Assembly: GCA_029266945.1 (NCBI GenBank)
Contig: JARIED010000005.1
Location: 172,997 to 236,996, forward strand
DNA: 64,000 bases
Source: Slackia sp.
Lineage (GTDB): Bacteria; Actinomycetota; Coriobacteriia; Coriobacteriales; Eggerthellaceae
Direction: 5' to 3'
Notes under the pieces: model-generated
What the model was told of the DNA's origin: nothing
The model's database searches: none
The model's input: the letters and a program-made list of their open reading frames with translations, nothing else
In this document: in pieces, positions 54,075-61,833 of the stretch
Layout of the letters: each line of letters opens with the position of its first letter
Position numbering within the stretch: the first letter of the stretch is position 1
Translations under genes and position numbers: made by a program

Positions 54075-55052
54075 CTACTCGTCATCGTAGCGCGCCTTGT
54101 CGTACTCCTCTTTGAAAGCCGCGAACATGCCCGTGACCGACGATTTCTTCGAAGGTTCGGCCTTCTTCTTGGCGGAAGGCGCCGTTTCGCACTCGCCGGC
54201 ATCGGCATCGGCATCGGCGACGGGCTCCTGTGCGAAATCGTCTTCGTCGGCATGACGGGCCTTGTCGTATTCTTCCTTGAACGATGCGAACATGCCCTTG
54301 CTTGCGGCCACCTGCTCACCGACGGCATAGGCGCCTTCGTTGATGGCCTCGCCCGCGGCATGCGTGACTTCCTGCACCTTCGGCTTGGCCTTCTCAGTGG
54401 CCTCATGCACGCGCACCTTGGCACGCGCCGTGAACTCGCCCGCCGACTCGGCCCAACCGCCTTCGGGGGAAAGCTCCCATACTTCGTCGGACACCAAGAT
54501 GGCGCCCTTGAATTCGACGGCCTGGCCCGCATCGCGCGTATCCTCTTTCACGGCGAGCGTCGCGCCCATGCCGCGCTTGAAGCCCACGATCAGCTCGGCG
54601 GGAACCTCGAGCGTTCCGAGCAGGTATTTGGCCGTGACGCCGTTCGACGCTTCGACGCTTTTGATTTCGCCCGTCGTAAGCGAGAAGGAAATGTTTCCGA
54701 CGTAGCCGATCGCCGTTCCGTCGCCGGCCATCAAAGGCATGCCTTCCCAGATGACGCAGGAATCCCAGTCGATGCCCATGCGACGGCAGGCGGCGGGGCC
54801 GGTCATGTCGCCGTCTTCCTTGACGACGATGCGGCCGTCGGACAGGTCGAAACCGTCCAAGGCGACGAACAGGTCTTTGCGACGGAACATCCACAGCAGG
54901 TCGGGACGCTTCACCACGAATCCGACGCAGCGCTTTTCAGTCGGATGGAAGACGCACGACTTCACCCTGCCGATGCGCTTCGTGCGGCGTTTTCCACCGA
55001 ACACGCGCATCTTGTGCATGTCGTTGCTGGTGACCATTTTCTTTCGCACCAT
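54075..55052 (-). CDS. PRC-barrel protein with duplicated C-terminal motif
   Basis: A 325-residue soluble protein. Residues about 13-175 contain two PRC-barrel-like modules (RIGRVKSCVFHPTEKRCVGFVV, then GYVGNISFSLTTGEIKSV). After a linker the last 75 residues contain the motif GMFASFKEEYDKAR near residue 253 and again as GMFAAFKEEYDKAR at 308-321, each followed by an acidic cluster, separated by a Lys/Glu/Ala spacer. Such near-identical short motifs suggest a bivalent docking tail. PRC barrels bind RNA-processing factors or membranes. ATG 55052 follows GAGGGG. Lies between the YtxH and TVP38 genes. Confidence 0.75.
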   Translation of the reverse strand: MVRKKMVTSNDMHKMRVFGGKRRTKRIGRVKSCVFHPTEKRCVGFVVKRPDLLWMFRRKDLFVALDGFDLSDGRIVVKEDGDMTGPAACRRMGIDWDSCVIWEGMPLMAGDGTAIGYVGNISFSLTTGEIKSVEASNGVTAKYLLGTLEVPAELIVGFKRGMGATLAVKEDTRDAGQAVEFKGAILVSDEVWELSPEGGWAESAGEFTARAKVRVHEATEKAKPKVQEVTHAAGEAINEGAYAVGEQVAASKGMFASFKEEYDKARHADEDDFAQEPVADADADAGECETAPSAKKKAEPSKKSSVTGMFAAFKEEYDKARYDDE

Positions 55053-55071
55053 GAAAACCCCTCGTCACAAG

Positions 55072-55094
55072 GAGGGCCGGCTGAGCCGGCCCTC
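55072..55094 (-). terminator. Hairpin between YtxH and PRC-barrel genes
   Basis: GAGGGCCGGC-TGA-GCCGGCCCTC, a perfect 10-bp stem without a U-run. It may give partial termination or protect the YtxH transcript end. Confidence 0.55.
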
Positions 55095-55122
55095 GAATTT
55101 ATCCGTGCGCGCCGACGCGCTC

Positions 55123-55812
55123 TTATTCGGCCTTGCCCTCTGCCTGGGCAGGAGCGGTCTTTTCTTCCTCTACGGCCTCGGCGGCAGGCTCGGCGGCCTG
55201 CTCCTCGACGACCGTCTCCGCCTCGACGTCGGTTACCTGCTCGGCGGCAGGAGCCTTGACGTCGGAGCCCACGATGGCGGCGGCTGCGGCCGTCACCTTC
55301 TGCTGGGCGGCGTCGACCACTTCGTTGACCTTCTGGGCCGCCACGGGAACCTTCTCGACCACGACGGCATGGGCCGCTTCCGCGTTCTTGGCGACCTGGG
55401 CGGCGATGCGCTCCCTGGCCGCGTCGATCTTGGCGCGCAACTCGTCGTTTTTCTCGGAGAATGCCGGCTTCACGGTTTCGTCGGCGTTCTGGACACGCTG
55501 TGCGGTTTCCTGAACGCGCTGAGCTGCGCCGTCATGCGCCTGCTTGCCCATTGCCGTGACGTCGGTGTAGACCGTCTGGCCGGCAGCGACGGCCTGATCG
55601 TAGGCGCGCTGGCCGGAAGCGACGGCCTCGCTGTAGAATTCCTGACCGCGCTCGGCCACCTGGCCGCCGAGCGTCTGCGCCTGGCCGAACACGGCCGAGG
55701 CCTTATCGGCGACGAGAGCCCTGGTCTCGACGCCCTTGCGCGGAGCGCACAGCAGCGCGACGCCCGCACCGACCAAACCGCCCACGATGAATGCACCGAA
55801 TTTCTTAGCCAT
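55123..55812 (-). CDS. YtxH-like membrane-anchored helical protein
   Basis: A 229-residue protein. Residues 5-25 are a membrane anchor with the YtxH pattern (GAFIVGGLVGAGVALLCAPRKG, the family's 'GxxxGaxxgLLfAPksG'). The rest is a long Ala/Glu/Val/Gln-rich helical rod with repeats such as AYDQAVAAGQTVY, ending in a Glu/Ala/Pro tail. YtxH proteins are general-stress and envelope proteins without known enzymatic activity. ATG 55812 follows GGGAGG. First gene of the YtxH/PRC-barrel pair. Confidence 0.82.
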   Translation of the reverse strand: MAKKFGAFIVGGLVGAGVALLCAPRKGVETRALVADKASAVFGQAQTLGGQVAERGQEFYSEAVASGQRAYDQAVAAGQTVYTDVTAMGKQAHDGAAQRVQETAQRVQNADETVKPAFSEKNDELRAKIDAARERIAAQVAKNAEAAHAVVVEKVPVAAQKVNEVVDAAQQKVTAAAAAIVGSDVKAPAAEQVTDVEAETVVEEQAAEPAAEAVEEEKTAPAQAEGKAE

Positions 55813-55976
55813 TGCAGCCTCCCATCTCGCGCCGAAACGCCTGGTTCAGGCATCGAGCGCAGCCTTTCTTTGTCGGTCATTATAAAAGATTCCGCCGCCC
55901 GCGGTGCTTTCGTTGACGTTACGTTTCCGCATCGGCAGCATACTGTCGAACTTGCGCGCGATTGCTCCGCACTCCG

Positions 55977-56420
55977 TCATCGTACATCGCGCAACGCCTC
56001 GTTGAGCCATTCCTGCACGGTCTTGAACGCCTGTAACGCCACCAAATCATCCGAATAGCTCACTTCGACGCGGGCCCGCAAGCGACGCCTGTCCGTCCAC
56101 AGCGTCTTGCCCACGTACGACGCGCTTTCGCGGCCGTCCAGGCGCACCTGCTCTTCTATGACCATATGCTCGAGCAGATGCGGAAGCGACGTATCGTCGG
56201 CGACCGCCGAAAACGTCGGCCCCTTGTCGTTTACGCACGAGTGGCGCAGCAGATGGGGAAACCGGCCCAAGGCCGCGGCGATAAGCGAGGGCGCAGTGTA
56301 CGCGCAGCGCTCGCTTCCCACGCGGACCTCGGCCACCACGCGATCGGGACGAATCGTCATGTGCTCGATCGAAATCGCCCTGTCGGAAAAATCCCGCGGC
56401 GCCTGGCTACGCTGCTCCAT
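55977..56420 (-). CDS. Hypothetical protein resembling the N-terminal domain of cyanophycin synthetase
   Basis: A 147-residue soluble protein starting at ATG 56420, 6 bases after GGGGAGG and overlapping the end of the previous gene by 14 bases. The pattern LPHLLEHMVIEEQ, then VGKTLWTD and ARVEVSYSDDLVALQAF resembles the HxLEHxxLE...GxTR...Y.V...Y region of cyanophycin-synthetase N-domains and related orphan proteins. No ATP-grasp or Mur-ligase part is present here or nearby, so it is not a complete synthetase. I give this as a resemblance, not an assignment. Confidence 0.55.
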   Translation of the reverse strand: MEQRSQAPRDFSDRAISIEHMTIRPDRVVAEVRVGSERCAYTAPSLIAAALGRFPHLLRHSCVNDKGPTFSAVADDTSLPHLLEHMVIEEQVRLDGRESASYVGKTLWTDRRRLRARVEVSYSDDLVALQAFKTVQEWLNEALRDVR

Positions 56421-57417
56421 CGGAGGCCTCCCCTTCCGTCGACGCGGCATCGGACAATTCGCCCTCGGGCGCGGCCTCGACCTGATCCTGGCCGTCGGCC
56501 GCAGGCTCGGCGGGCCCGCGATGAGGCTCGGCGGCCGTATCGTCCGAAACCTTGACCAGGGCGACCACGCCCTCTTCGCCGCTTTCTCCCTCTTCGATCG
56601 CCAGGCCCTTGCGATCGGCCGAGAAGCGATACGACCCCATGCCGCTCAGGTCGTCGAACGAAAACGAGACGGTCTTTTCCCACGTATCCAATTCGTAGCT
56701 GTATTCGAGCGCATCGGGCATCTTGATGGACGAATCGTCGATGACCACGGTCATCGAGCCGTCCGCGACCTGCCATTCGCCACAGATGTCGGCGGCGTCG
56801 TCGTAGCGCAGGTAGGCATTCCAGAACAGCAGTCCGCTCACAATCGCAGCGATGAGGAAGATCGACGCCGCGACGGCCCATGCGACCTTGCGCTTCCTGC
56901 CGCGCACGATCGCCTTCTCCCGCTCGGTCGCCTTGCGCGAAGTGCTGCGGCGGCTCTCCGAAAAGCCGGGGGCCGCATCCGTGACCAAAGCCGGCGGCAG
57001 ACCGGCAGGAGGCGGCGCGGCGGACTCTTTCGCCTGGAAGCGGGCCGCCGCACGACGGGGATCCTTGGCCTCCGCACGTTTGCGCGCCCCCTTCTTCGCG
57101 GAGGGGTCGTCGCCGAAATCGCCCAGGTCGAAGAAATCAGCGGGCTCATCGCGACGGGGCGCATCGGCGGAACGCGCAAACGCAGAAGGCTGCGCCGGCT
57201 CGTCGACGACGGATTCATCCTTGCTCTTACGCACTGACGACACGCGGCTCAGAAGCTTGGAGCCGAATCGCGACGGCGAGGTATCGCAGCCTGATTCCGT
57301 GGCGATGGCATCAGGCGTCGCCGCACCATCGACGACGACAGCCCCGTCCTGGCACGAAAACCGTCCCTGAGCGCGCTTCATGCCCCTTACCGAAGGACGC
57401 TTGTCCGATGACGTCAT
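56407..57417 (-). CDS. Hypothetical single-pass membrane protein
   Basis: A 336-residue protein. The first 165 residues are hydrophilic, charged and probably disordered (Arg/Ser/Ala/Asp-rich, with DEPADFFDLGDFGDDP). A basic stretch RGRKRKVAW precedes one helix (about 178-198, AVAASIFLIAAIVSGLLFWNA). The outside part has a small beta domain (CGEWQVADGSMTVVIDD to YRFSADRKGLAIEEG), reminiscent of lipocalin-like or DUF-type stress sensors, then an acidic tail. It overlaps the cyanophycin-N-like gene downstream, so they are co-expressed. Family not recognised. Confidence 0.7.
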   Translation of the reverse strand: MTSSDKRPSVRGMKRAQGRFSCQDGAVVVDGAATPDAIATESGCDTSPSRFGSKLLSRVSSVRKSKDESVVDEPAQPSAFARSADAPRRDEPADFFDLGDFGDDPSAKKGARKRAEAKDPRRAAARFQAKESAAPPPAGLPPALVTDAAPGFSESRRSTSRKATEREKAIVRGRKRKVAWAVAASIFLIAAIVSGLLFWNAYLRYDDAADICGEWQVADGSMTVVIDDSSIKMPDALEYSYELDTWEKTVSFSFDDLSGMGSYRFSADRKGLAIEEGESGEEGVVALVKVSDDTAAEPHRGPAEPAADGQDQVEAAPEGELSDAASTEGEASDGAA

Positions 57418-57453
57418 ATCAACTCCGCCCGTTTCACCTGCATATTCAGACCG

Positions 57454-58323
57454 CTATCGCCCGTACCATGCGCCGCCGAGCAGCGACGCCACGTCGTCGG
57501 ACGAAAAACTCCACCCGTCTTCGCCGCGGTCGACGACGACAAGCGCCGAGCCGGGGCGCGCCTTCACGCCGTCGAAGGAACTCAGCAGGGCTTCCTTCAG
57601 ATACTCCTTGTACGACTCGGCGTCTTCGTAATTCGAAGCCGCGCCCGCGACCTTCGCGGCGAACGCGTCCGCCTGCTCGGAAAAGCTCTTCGAAGTCATC
57701 GTCACTTCGACCCAGGCCTTGCTTCCATACACGTCGACGGCTTCGACCCGAAACCCGAGGCCCATCCTCAGCTCGGCCACCAGCTCTTCGGTAGAAATTC
57801 CCAGGTCAGAGAAGCGATAGGAGGAAGCGGGATCGATCCCCGCATCGTAGTCGGCTATAAAGCGCTCCACGTAGGCGCTCAGCGCGCCGTCCTCGTCGGT
57901 CGCGACGGCGGCAAGCTGCGCCGAAAGGGCCTCTTCCACCTCGGACGATTCAGCCGAAGACGACGCGATCGACGGGGCGGCCGCAGGCCGCGAATCGATA
58001 GCGCGGTCGTCAGCGGGCTTCGAGCCCTCGCTCAAGCCGACGGTCAGCGCTCCGACGGCGACGGCAAGGGCTGCTACGCACGCCACGGCGGCGATCAGCG
58101 CGCCGCGATGAAGCGGCCTACGCTCGGCCGTCCGGCCCTCGTCATCCGACGGCGTCCGCTTGCGCGCGATGCGCGGCGGAGGCGGCACCTGCCCGCGGTC
58201 GAGCAAGAGCTCGTCGCCCCATGCGCCCGCAGCGTCTTGCTCGTCTTCGCCGCGCGCCGCGACCTGCTCGTACGGCGGGGGCGGCGCTGGAAGCGACCCG
58301 CTTTTCCGCTCTTCGTCTTTCAC
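57454..58323 (-). CDS. Hypothetical single-pass membrane protein with extracytoplasmic domain
   Basis: A 289-residue protein started at GTG 58323 because GGGAGG stands 6 bases before it; the upstream ATG at 58401 has no ribosome site. An N-terminal Pro/Glu/Arg-rich cytoplasmic part (about 75 residues) leads to a single helix (GALIAAVACVAALAVAVGALTV). The outside domain, from about residue 120, has helical text followed by FRVEAVDVYGSKAWVEVTMTSKSF and ends with DRGEDGWSFSSDDVASLLGG, similar to small domains of Gram-positive envelope lipoproteins. It lies 36 bases ahead of the preceding membrane protein gene. Family not recognised. Confidence 0.7.
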   Translation of the reverse strand: MKDEERKSGSLPAPPPPYEQVAARGEDEQDAAGAWGDELLLDRGQVPPPPRIARKRTPSDDEGRTAERRPLHRGALIAAVACVAALAVAVGALTVGLSEGSKPADDRAIDSRPAAAPSIASSSAESSEVEEALSAQLAAVATDEDGALSAYVERFIADYDAGIDPASSYRFSDLGISTEELVAELRMGLGFRVEAVDVYGSKAWVEVTMTSKSFSEQADAFAAKVAGAASNYEDAESYKEYLKEALLSSFDGVKARPGSALVVVDRGEDGWSFSSDDVASLLGGAWYGR

Positions 58324-58437
58324 GCCGCGCCTCCCTTGCCGCAGGGACGCCGCATACGACGTCCCCGATAAAACGATGGACGCCCGAAGCGCCCATCGCA
58401 TGAATACTTCCTCGGTTCCGCCCTGTCGACGAAAACC

Positions 58438-59730
58438 TTACGCCTCAGGCGTGATGTACTCCAGGCCGCCCATGTAGGGGACGAGGACGGTGGGAACCTT
58501 AATGGTGCCGTCGGCCTGCTGATAGTTCTCGATGATGGCCGCCATGGTACGACCCGCCGGCAGGCCGGAGCCGTTCAGCGTATGGACGTAGCGGGAGCCC
58601 TTGAAATTGGCGGGGTCGCGATACTTGATGTTCGCGCGGCGCGCCTGGAAATCGCCGCAGTTCGAGCAGCTGGAGATTTCCTTGTAGTCGTGATAGCTGG
58701 GCAGCCAAACCTCGATGTCATAGGTCTGACGGGCGGAAAAGCCCAGGTCGCCCGTGCACAGGCTGATGACGCGATACGGAAGCTCGAGCTGCTGGAGCAG
58801 GTATTCCGCCTCGGCCGTCATGCTCTCGAGCTCGTCATCGGAGGTCTCGGGTGTAGCGAACTTGACCATCTCGACCTTGTCGAACTGGTGCTGGCGGATA
58901 ATGCCGCGCGTGTCACGGCCTGCGGAACCGGCCTCTTCGCGGAAGCACGGCGTGAATGCGGTGTACCGCTTCGGCAGGTCGGCGGCCTCGAGCACCTCGT
59001 CGGCATGCAGGTTGGTCAGCGTGACCTCGGCCGTGGGGATGAGGAACTGGTCCTCGCCCACATGGTAGGCGTCGTCTTCGAACTTGGGCAGCTGGCCGGT
59101 GCCGAACATAGTCTGGCGCTTCACCACCACGGGCGGCCACCATTCCTTAAAGCCGCGGCTCACATGGGTATCGATGAAGTAGTTGATCAGAGCGCGCTCG
59201 AGGCGTGCGCCCGCGCCGCTCAGCACGGTGAAGCGGCTGCCGGAGAGCTTATTGCCGCGATCGAAGTCGAGGATGTCGAGGTCGGTGCCCAGATCCCAGT
59301 GCGCCTTGGCCTCGAAGCCTTCGGCGGCGAAATCGCGCGGCGTGCCCCAACGGCGACGCTCGGGGTTTTCGGTCTCGTCCTTGCCGACGGGCGTCGCATC
59401 GCAGGGGATGTTCGGGCTGCCGACCAGGATGTCGTTCATTTCGGCGTCGATGGCCTCGCGCTCGGCGCTGGCGGCCTCGAGCTTCTCGTTGATCGCGCGC
59501 ACTTCTTCTTTCGCGGCCTCGGCAGCTTCTTTCTCGCCCTTGCCCATCAGCGCGCCGATTTCCTTGGAAGCCTTGTTGCGGCGGGCCTGGAGAGCCTCCT
59601 CTTCGGCGATGGCCGCACGACGCCTTTCATCCAGCTCTGAGAATTTCGCAGCATCCCACGGGAAGTTGCGATTCGCCATCGCCTGGGCGACGGCTTCTTG
59701 ATTCTCGCGAACGTAGCGGATGTCCAGCAT
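58438..59730 (-). CDS. serS: Seryl-tRNA synthetase
   Basis: A class II aminoacyl-tRNA synthetase charging tRNA-Ser. It has 430 residues. The N-terminal coiled-coil arm (about residues 30-100) is followed by the catalytic core with motif 2 in CFREEAGSAGRDTRGIIRQHQFDKVE and motif 3 in the block ending GRTMAAIIENYQ. ATG 59730 (MLDIRYVREN) follows AAGGAG. I looked for a T-box leader upstream and saw none. Probably a single-gene unit. Confidence 0.97.
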   Translation of the reverse strand: MLDIRYVRENQEAVAQAMANRNFPWDAAKFSELDERRRAAIAEEEALQARRNKASKEIGALMGKGEKEAAEAAKEEVRAINEKLEAASAEREAIDAEMNDILVGSPNIPCDATPVGKDETENPERRRWGTPRDFAAEGFEAKAHWDLGTDLDILDFDRGNKLSGSRFTVLSGAGARLERALINYFIDTHVSRGFKEWWPPVVVKRQTMFGTGQLPKFEDDAYHVGEDQFLIPTAEVTLTNLHADEVLEAADLPKRYTAFTPCFREEAGSAGRDTRGIIRQHQFDKVEMVKFATPETSDDELESMTAEAEYLLQQLELPYRVISLCTGDLGFSARQTYDIEVWLPSYHDYKEISSCSNCGDFQARRANIKYRDPANFKGSRYVHTLNGSGLPAGRTMAAIIENYQQADGTIKVPTVLVPYMGGLEYITPEA

Positions 59731-59970
59731 GTCTTTGCTCCTTATCAAGCCGATCGGTTACGACGCGCACGACCGCGCCGCCGCATGCCGCGCGCGGAAG
59801 CCCGCAGGAAAAGCGTGCCCCGCCGCCTGCGTCCCCGCAGGCCGCGACTCATTGCGAATATCGAACCAGTATACCCCGGCGCCCGGACGGCACGCACGGT
59901 CCTCTTCCCTATTCATCGCGATCACAAAGTGAAAAGCCCTGCCGAAACGACGCTCTTTATGTCGGATTGT
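59731..59970. other. Divergent intergenic region upstream of serS
   Basis: About 240 GC-rich bases without a gene. No T-box, riboswitch or strong hairpin seen. Confidence 0.45.
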
Positions 59971-59998
59971 TTGCGGCGCCGCGCTTTTCGTCTAAAAT
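59971..59998 (+). promoter_or_regulatory. Promoter of the small membrane protein gene
   Basis: TTGCGG (59971-59976), a 16-base spacer and TAAAAT (59993-59998), 82 bases upstream of the start at 60080. Confidence 0.5.
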
Positions 59999-60079
59999 CA
60001 TGTCGACAGAACCTGCGGCGCAAGGCCGCCTTCCCGCATGCGGCGCACGAAGCCGACGCCGCCCTACGAAAGAGACGCC

Positions 60080-60271
60080 ATGGATTTCGGATCGCTGTAC
60101 CATTTCTTCTTCGAGACGTTCGCCGGCATCGGACTGCTAATCGGCGCCGGTATCGTCATTTCCATCATCGCCTGCCTGATCATGGAATGGAAGACGCGTC
60201 GCACCTTCAAGGACCGCGGCCCCGCCGATGACGAAGACGACGATTTCACGTTCTTCGACGACGAGGACTAG
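60080..60271 (+). CDS. Small acidic-tailed membrane protein
   Basis: A 63-residue protein started at ATG 60080 after AAAGAGAC. A short aromatic head (MDFGSLYHFFFETF) is followed by one helix (GIGLLIGAGIVISIIACLIM), a basic stop-transfer (EWKTRRTFKDR) and a very acidic tail (DDEDDDFTFFDDED). It has its own promoter and terminator. The arrangement (outside N-terminus, acidic cytoplasmic tail) is clear, but I do not recognise the family. Confidence 0.7.
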   Translation: MDFGSLYHFFFETFAGIGLLIGAGIVISIIACLIMEWKTRRTFKDRGPADDEDDDFTFFDDED

Positions 60272-60307
60272 ACAGTCCGTCGACCGCATCGCCGCCCACT
60301 AAACAAC

Positions 60308-60336
60308 AAGGCCGTGCCCCTGTGGAGCACGGCCTT
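60308..60336. terminator. Bidirectional terminator
   Basis: AAGGCCGTGC pairs with GCACGGCCTT, followed by TT on the plus strand and AACAACAA on the other side. It lies between convergent genes. Confidence 0.85.
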
Positions 60337-60356
60337 TTCCGTATACGGACGCGATT

Positions 60357-61241
60357 TTATGCCAAAAGCGCCGCCACGCGGCCCAGCAAAGGCTCGAAGC
60401 TGACGCCGCGGTCGCGGAAGTCGGGCTGCTGGGCGGACACGAGCATGGCGTCGTGCGTCAGGTCGCCTGCGAAGCGAACCGCCTCGGCCATCGTACATCC
60501 CGCCATGACGGCTGCCAGAAACGTGCTGCAATACAGGTCGCCCGTCCCGTGCAGCATGTAAGGAACGAACTCGTTCGAAGCCTCGAACATATCGAAATCC
60601 TGACCCGCCACGAAGTTTCGAATCACGCCGTCGCCCCGCTGAATGCCCTTGAGCACCACATTTTTTGCACCCTTCGCCAGCAGAGCGTCGACGATACGGC
60701 CCGCTTCGGCGTCGGAAATATCAACGCCTCCCCAGGCATCGCCGATCGGCTCGCCCAAAATAATGGCGGCCTCGGTGAGGTTCGGCGTCAAAATGTCAGC
60801 GTCGGAGGCAAGGGCGGCCATGGCGTCGCAAAGCTCGGGCGTATAAGTGGGGTACACCTTGCCGTGATCGGCCATCACGGGATCGATCACGCGCAGCGCT
60901 TCGGGATAGGTCTCGTACACGCCGCGAATGATGTCGACCTGCTCGGGCGCGCCGAGGAAGCCCGAATACACGGCGTCTATCTCGACACCGATTCCCTTCC
61001 ATGCGTTCAGATAATCATGAAGCACCTCGGTGGTGTCATGCATATACCAACCGGGAAACGCCGTATGGCTCGAGAACAAGCCCGTCGGAACGGGGCACAC
61101 GTCGCATCCGGCTGCAGAAAGCACGGGAATCGCCACGCCCAGAGAGCACTTGCCGTAGCCGCACAGATCGTGCACGGCAGCAACACGGGGGATGTACGCG
61201 CCTTCGCGCTTGTAGAGCTTGACTTCGGTCGCCTGACCCAT
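60357..61241 (-). CDS. pdxY: Pyridoxal/pyridoxamine kinase
   Basis: A 294-residue ribokinase-fold kinase that phosphorylates pyridoxal or pyridoxamine with ATP in the B6 salvage pathway. Landmarks are AAVHDLCGYGKCSLGVAIPVLSA near the N-terminus, DPVMADHGKVYPTY, TPNLTEAAIILG and the catalytic loop HGTGDLYCSTFLAA, in which the conserved GTGD holds the catalytic Asp. ATG 61241 (MGQATEVKLYK) follows GAGGAG; the frame extends to 61370 without family similarity. A good leftward promoter lies about 100 bases upstream. Confidence 0.9.
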   Translation of the reverse strand: MGQATEVKLYKREGAYIPRVAAVHDLCGYGKCSLGVAIPVLSAAGCDVCPVPTGLFSSHTAFPGWYMHDTTEVLHDYLNAWKGIGVEIDAVYSGFLGAPEQVDIIRGVYETYPEALRVIDPVMADHGKVYPTYTPELCDAMAALASDADILTPNLTEAAIILGEPIGDAWGGVDISDAEAGRIVDALLAKGAKNVVLKGIQRGDGVIRNFVAGQDFDMFEASNEFVPYMLHGTGDLYCSTFLAAVMAGCTMAEAVRFAGDLTHDAMLVSAQQPDFRDRGVSFEPLLGRVAALLA

Positions 61242-61338
61242 GAGGTTCTCCTCTCGATGGAACACCATCTCGTTCGTTTCGCACCGGCATCGCATGGCCC
61301 TATGCCATCCAGATTCGACCGGTGCTTTCATGGGAGCT

Positions 61339-61366
61339 ATCATACACCGCTGTGCGATAGTAACAA
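61339..61366 (-). promoter_or_regulatory. Promoter of pdxY
   Basis: On the minus strand TTGTTA (61366-61361), a 16-base spacer and TATGAT (61344-61339), about 98 bases before the start codon. Confidence 0.55.
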
Positions 61367-61487
61367 GCAATATGGCGCTTTTCTCAAGAGCATCCGGTCA
61401 TCAGCCCCGATACGCGTCCGAAACAGCCGCATTCGCCGCTGCCGCCATGCAATTTTTCAAAATAGAAAAAATATTTCAAAAAATCCC

Positions 61488-61516
61488 TTGCGCATATTGG
61501 AATACTCCTGTAACAT
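61488..61516 (+). promoter_or_regulatory. Promoter of tRNA-Leu
   Basis: TTGCGC (61488-61493), a 17-base spacer and TAACAT (61511-61516), 42 bases upstream of the tRNA 5' end. Confidence 0.6.
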
Positions 61517-61558
61517 TTCCAATCGCTTTCGACAGAAGAAAGCAGGCTGCAAAGCCAT

Positions 61559-61645
61559 GCGGGTGTGGCGGAATTGGCAGACGCGTACGGTTCAGGTCCG
61601 TATGGGGGCAACCCCATGAAGGTTCAAGTCCTTTCACCCGCACCA
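61559..61645 (+). tRNA. tRNA-Leu (anticodon CAG)
   Basis: 87 bases including an encoded CCA end. Acceptor stem GCGGGTG/CACCCGC is perfect; the anticodon loop is TTCAGGT (anticodon CAG). A long variable arm (GGGG..CCCC) marks it as class II, and the T-loop is TTCAAGT. Discriminator base A fits leucine. It reads CUG, a preferred leucine codon in a GC-rich genome. Confidence 0.95.
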
Positions 61646-61655
61646 TCGAATTCAA

Positions 61656-61678
61656 ACAGGCCGCTTGAAGCGGCCTGT
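61656..61678 (+). terminator. Terminator of tRNA-Leu
   Basis: ACAGGCCGCTT-GA-AGCGGCCTGT followed by TTTCG, 10 bases past the tRNA. Confidence 0.88.
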
Positions 61679-61765
61679 TTTCGTTTCAGGCATCCTCCGT
61701 CGAAAACGCTTCGCCGACTGCGCGCTTATCGGGTATCAGGCCCCTCGCCCCCGCTCATTTCCATT

Positions 61766-61808
61766 ACAATGCCCCCAACAATGTGCGCGGGTCGAACCCG
61801 CGCTTTTC
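61766..61808 (+). promoter_or_regulatory. hom promoter and leader hairpin (attenuator-like)
   Basis: A -10 box TACAAT (61766-61771) is followed by a perfect 8-bp hairpin GCGCGGGT-CGA-ACCCGCGC (61786-61804) and TTTT (61805-61808), all ahead of the ribosome site. The hairpin looks like a short intrinsic terminator inside the hom leader. Confidence 0.5.
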
Positions 61809-61833
61809 GATGCATGTTGAAGGAGTAAAGCGT

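Noticed and set aside
59731..60070. Possible T-box leader before serS
   Set aside because: No UGGNACCGCG-like T-box sequence or specifier stem seen on the serS strand.
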